Of a stretch of DNA of 64,000 bases, positions 61,320 to 64,000 are shown piece after piece. Numbering within the stretch: position 1 is the stretch's first letter; every line of letters begins with the position of its first letter. Below the pieces are notes generated by a model. The model was not told the origin of the DNA and made no database searches. It was given only the letters and a program-made list of their open reading frames with translations. A program made the position numbers and the translations under genes. The stretch covers positions 248,001 through 312,000 of the forward strand of contig NZ_QVNU01000001.1 in assembly GCF_003545715.1 (NCBI RefSeq). Direction: 5' to 3'. Source of the stretch: Taibaiella koreensis (GTDB lineage: Bacteria; Bacteroidota; Bacteroidia; Chitinophagales; Chitinophagaceae).

Positions 61320-62492
61320 TTACAACCGGTCGATAAGCCCTTGCACGCGCGTATTGAAATTGGCTTTATTGATCCCATTTAGCCGTTCGAGCGCGGCGAA
61401 GTAATTGTTGTCGCCCTGTTCCTTTTTACCACAGGACAGTAGCTGCATTACGGCTGGAAATCCCTTCTCTGCTTCCAGCTGCTGCACGATCAGTGCATTG
61501 ATGAAATAAGCTATTTTCAGAGGTTCGTTGCCGCTGCGAAAATCAGCACCCTCCAGGCATAAGTGAAGCCAGTCGGCCCCGGGATGTTTTTGCACATAGG
61601 TCCTGAACAGGATTTTTATGCTATCCCAGCCCAATCCCCAGCTGCCGCCGTACAGGTAAGCACAACCTTCGTCGACAGGCCGGTTGATCTTTGCTGCCGG
61701 CAATACGGTACGCAGCTTGTCGTGCCACATATCATGCGGATCGAATGCCTTGAAGTCATTGCTCAACGTGCCGCTGACGATAAGGCTTTGCCGGTTGTCG
61801 AAGGTGGTTAAGGTATTCCTGCGATAGCCGTTGTATGCAGCCTTGTAGTCGACGCCACAGAGCTGCAGCGCTTCCTGGAAATCGTCGCAGCAATACAATA
61901 TGGTCTGCTGTCCGGGCATGCCCAGCTTTTCGAGGTAGCGCCCGTTGTAGTGGCTGTAGTCAAGGGCTTTTAACCTGTTGAGCGTATCCTTATAATAAAA
62001 AGTGACATTGCCTTCCGGGTACCGGGACCAGCTCCTGGTATTGCGTTTCAAGGGAGTATAGAACCGGTACCGGTCTCCCTGTTTCTGCGCCATCAGCCGG
62101 AACATAGCCTTGTACACAGGCGCACCGCCTGGCGCTGCTTCATAGGCAAGTTGCAGCAGGTAGCTGCTGTCAGCCAATGCGGTTACGTTAATCAGTTGTG
62201 CCTTACTGACCTGTTGGCCACTGTCGTTGTATTCCATGCCTTTCATTTCGTCCAGCAGTAGCGCCGTAGCCGGGAGCTCGGGCTGCCATACGAAGGCATT
62301 ACGGGTATTGTCTTGCTCCTTCTGCAGGAGAAAACTGTCGAGGGACGTATAAAGCAGGTTACGGTCGACGGCTTCCGGCGGTTCGCGCAAGCCTGATGCT
62401 GTGACAAAAGTAGCGTGCTGTGCGCTCAGGATGGGAGCTGGTCCGTTAAGGCAGACCATCAGCAGAAGGCATGGTAGTAAGGATCTTTTCAT
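61320..62492 (-). CDS. Exported protein of unknown function
   Basis: The 390-residue protein has a signal peptide (MKRSLLPCLLLMVCLNGPAP). The C-terminal half reads like a zinc peptidase scaffold (DEGCAYLYGGSWGLGWDSI, then HPGADWLHLCLEGADF), but no HExxH motif is present, so a peptidase activity is not supported. It contains eight or so Cys. No family is recognised. It lies between convergent and bat genes and is read alone. Confidence 0.6.
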   Translation of the reverse strand: MKRSLLPCLLLMVCLNGPAPILSAQHATFVTASGLREPPEAVDRNLLYTSLDSFLLQKEQDNTRNAFVWQPELPATALLLDEMKGMEYNDSGQQVSKAQLINVTALADSSYLLQLAYEAAPGGAPVYKAMFRLMAQKQGDRYRFYTPLKRNTRSWSRYPEGNVTFYYKDTLNRLKALDYSHYNGRYLEKLGMPGQQTILYCCDDFQEALQLCGVDYKAAYNGYRRNTLTTFDNRQSLIVSGTLSNDFKAFDPHDMWHDKLRTVLPAAKINRPVDEGCAYLYGGSWGLGWDSIKILFRTYVQKHPGADWLHLCLEGADFRSGNEPLKIAYFINALIVQQLEAEKGFPAVMQLLSCGKKEQGDNNYFAALERLNGINKANFNTRVQGLIDRL

Positions 62493-62617
62493 AAGGAAGT
62501 TTTTGGTTTCCCTGTAAAAGACAATGATCCGTTTCCCGGGAGCAGGGTCGGTCTTTGCTAAACACCCGTCAATAACGACCGGCTTACATTAACGATCGGA
62601 TAGTGCTCAATCCCCTA

Positions 62618-62655
62618 CGGAAAAAGCCGTCCCGGTAATGAGGGGACGGCTTTCA
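62618..62655 (-). terminator. Terminator after the TPR (Bat operon) gene
   Basis: On the minus strand AAAGCCGTCCC / GGGACGGCTTT arms with a 9-base loop are followed by TTCCG. It ends the operon here; no batD-like gene follows. Confidence 0.75.
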
Positions 62656-62675
62656 AATATCGGCTTAAGAACAAT

Positions 62676-63491
62676 TTACCAGTCTTTATCCAGCTTGACC
62701 GGAACGCCTTTGCCCTTCTCTTTCTTATCCTGCAGCTTTTTCTCCTCCTGCCGTAAAGCATTCAGCAGGTTTTCGGCCTGCTGCTGGCTTAGCTTGCTGG
62801 GCTGTCCCTGCGGACGTTGCTGTTCTTGCTTGTCTTTGTCGCCCTGGTCTTGCTTATCCTGCTTGTCGCCGTCTTTTTTATCCTGGCCTTTTTTATCCTG
62901 GTTTTTCTGATCCTGGTCCTGTTTGTCTTTATTCTGGTCTTTGTTGTCCTTATTATCCTTGTTGTCTTTATTGTCCTTGTTTTTGTCTTTGTTGTCTTTA
63001 TTATCCTTGTTTTTATCTTTGTTGTCCTTGTTGTCTTTGCCGCCGCCGTTCTTTTTCAGCATGGCATTGGCATAAGCCAGGTTGTACTTGGTGTCGGCGT
63101 CGGTAGGGTCGAGGCGCAGCGATTGCTTATAGGCATTGACCGCTTCTTCCCATTTCTTTTCTTCCATAAAAGTGTTGCCTACATTGTGATAAGCCCTTGC
63201 CTGCTCTTTTTTATCGGTAGTCGCTTTGGCGCTGGCGCTCATGGCCTGGCGGGCGTTCTCAAATTGCTTCGTCTTGTATAGGGCATCGCCCATGTTGAAC
63301 ATGCCGGTATAGGATGAAGGGTCTTTTTGCAGGGCCGACAGGTAGGCATTCTGCGCTTCCTTGTATTTCTGCTCACTATACAGCTGATTGCCCTTGCGCA
63401 GCTCGGGCCGTACGTTCTGTTTCTTTACAGGCGCCTGGGCCGCCGCGCCGGATCCGGCTGCAAGCAATAAAATGATCAATAATTTCCTCAT
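62676..63491 (-). CDS. Tetratricopeptide repeat protein of the Bat operon (BatC-like) with long K/D/N/Q tail
   Basis: The 271-residue protein has a signal peptide (MRKLLIILLLAAGSGAAAQ), about three TPR motifs (residues ~34-145, with YTGMFNMGDALYKTKQFENA and RAYHNVGNTFMEEKKWEEAV), and a tail at 151-229 made almost only of Lys, Asp, Asn and Gln in KDN and KDKN units. The 3' part returns to ordinary sequence (LSQQQAENLLNALRQEEKKL). Its ATG overlaps the stop of the vWA gene (ATGA). In Bacteroides the Bat proteins are linked to aerotolerance and envelope function. The tail is encoded by a nearly 9-base periodic repeat. Confidence 0.85.
   Translation of the reverse strand: MRKLLIILLLAAGSGAAAQAPVKKQNVRPELRKGNQLYSEQKYKEAQNAYLSALQKDPSSYTGMFNMGDALYKTKQFENARQAMSASAKATTDKKEQARAYHNVGNTFMEEKKWEEAVNAYKQSLRLDPTDADTKYNLAYANAMLKKNGGGKDNKDNKDKNKDNKDNKDKNKDNKDNKDNKDNKDQNKDKQDQDQKNQDKKGQDKKDGDKQDKQDQGDKDKQEQQRPQGQPSKLSQQQAENLLNALRQEEKKLQDKKEKGKGVPVKLDKDW
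62805..63041 (-). repeat. Nine-base periodic KDN/KDKN coding repeat in the TPR gene
   Basis: Units such as TTGTCCTTA, TTATCCTTG and TTGTCTTTA (plus strand) recur about twenty times with small changes. The codon pattern is degenerate, so it is not a clean minisatellite, but it may vary in length between strains. Confidence 0.7.
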
Positions 63492-64000
63492 GCTTTTCTT
63501 GTCTCAAATTGTTTTCTTAGTGCGCCGGCGGCAGGTAGCAGCCATTCGGCGATCAGCAGCAGCAGGGCCGCTCCGATGAAATACTGGAAATAGCTGTAGT
63601 AATCGGTAAACAGCACGCTGCCGTAGTTCTTGCCTTCCATCTCATCGATGAGATCTACCAACTCATCGGCTGCCTTATTGGTATTGCTGAGCAGGGTATA
63701 GGAGCCACCTGTTGCCCTCGCCAGCGATTTTAATTCTTCTTCGTTCAGTTTAGTGATTACCGGTTGCCCGTTCTCGTCCAGCTTTTGCTGTCCCGTGGCC
63801 TGGTCGATAATGGGTGCGCCCTGCGGCGATCCTATGCCGATGGCGTGGATTACGGCGCCTTGCTCGGCTGCCTTTTTTGCCGCATCAAGGGCTTTCTCAT
63901 CATGGTCTTCTCCATCGGAGATCAGGACAATGGTCTTGTATTTTTTTTCTTTTTGACTGAAAGACTCGTCTGCCAGCTGTATGGCCTCAGATAGCACAGT
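63488..64000 (-). CDS. Von Willebrand factor A domain protein (BatB-like), N-terminus cut off by the window
   Basis: The frame runs off the right edge, giving the last 170 residues. KTIVLISDGEDHDEKALD and AIGIGSPQGAPI are typical of the second half of a vWA domain, and a C-terminal transmembrane helix (YFQYFIGAALLLLIAEWLLP) follows. This fits BatA/BatB of the aerotolerance operon. MoxR and DUF58 genes would be expected outside the window to the right. A GTG at 63997 is internal and is not the start. It overlaps the TPR gene by 4 bases. Confidence 0.85.
   Translation of the reverse strand, partial: TVLSEAIQLADESFSQKEKKYKTIVLISDGEDHDEKALDAAKKAAEQGAVIHAIGIGSPQGAPIIDQATGQQKLDENGQPVITKLNEEELKSLARATGGSYTLLSNTNKAADELVDLIDEMEGKNYGSVLFTDYYSYFQYFIGAALLLLIAEWLLPAAGALRKQFETRKA

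Noticed and set aside
61320-62492. Zinc metallopeptidase identity of the 390-residue exported protein
   Set aside because: Some segments resemble peptidase MA-like scaffolds, but the HExxH motif is missing, so the activity cannot be supported.
62805-63041. Possible CRISPR or tandem repeat array from the regular 9-base period
   Set aside because: The period stays in frame with the TPR protein and encodes KDN units; there are no spacers.

Overview
The window looks like a piece of a Bacteroidota chromosome, most likely from the Chitinophagaceae or a close relative. Four things point there. Two secreted proteins end in type IX secretion sorting domains. Many promoters carry the Bacteroidota -7 box TAnnTTTG. 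Glutamine synthetase is of type III. Several families are typical of the phylum (DUF6427, DUF6580, Bat/vWA-TPR proteins, a 2000-residue alpha-2-macroglobulin). The genus is inference. No tRNA, rRNA, CRISPR array, insertion sequence or prophage was seen; most of the window is core chromosome with small accessory peptides set into it.

Layout. 1-5.6 kb: a truncated VOC protein, an RpoA-CTD-like protein with a DinB protein, a secreted PIG-L deacetylase, PaaD, and a panD / flippase-like / rfaE2 run. 5.6-8.1 kb: an ABC exporter. 8.1-15 kb: a Na+/H+ antiporter, gcvH, a membrane protein, PlsC, Nfu, a phosphopantetheinyl transferase and FeoB, closed by a repeat-rich convergent spacer. 15-24 kb: mtaB, small membrane and VOC proteins, a PP2C-like phosphatase, an esterase, an orphan microviridin-type graspetide precursor, an NTF2-like protein, UvrD/PcrA helicase and a PKHD-type oxygenase. 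24-33.5 kb: hydrolase / photolyase / PLP class IV operon, AsnS, a large secreted protein and a CCA-type nucleotidyltransferase. 33.5-42.6 kb: a fluoride riboswitch with a CLC-F fluoride exporter, three orphan lanthipeptide-like precursors around glutamine synthetase III, and a LytTR two-component system. 42.6-52 kb: flavin reductase, DUF6427, purQ, two membrane proteins, the N-terminal half of carB, a T9SS cargo protein and ComF. 52-64 kb: alpha-2-macroglobulin, a SulP transporter with a beta-carbonic anhydrase, a secreted unknown, and the end of a Bat operon.

The most unusual content is four short peptide genes with RiPP leader signatures: one graspetide with three degenerate microviridin-like cores, and three Cys/Thr-rich peptides with Bacteroidota lanthipeptide-type leaders. 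Each is a stand-alone unit with its own terminator. No ATP-grasp ligase, LanB/LanC, radical SAM maturase, peptidase-transporter or protease for them is visible in the window. If they are real products they must be modified in trans. Other notable points are the fluoride riboswitch with a possible translation-blocking helix, a carB gene that stops exactly at the boundary between the two synthetase halves, a TTG start for the CCA-type enzyme inferred from its promoter, and promoters so close to start codons that some messages should be nearly leaderless.
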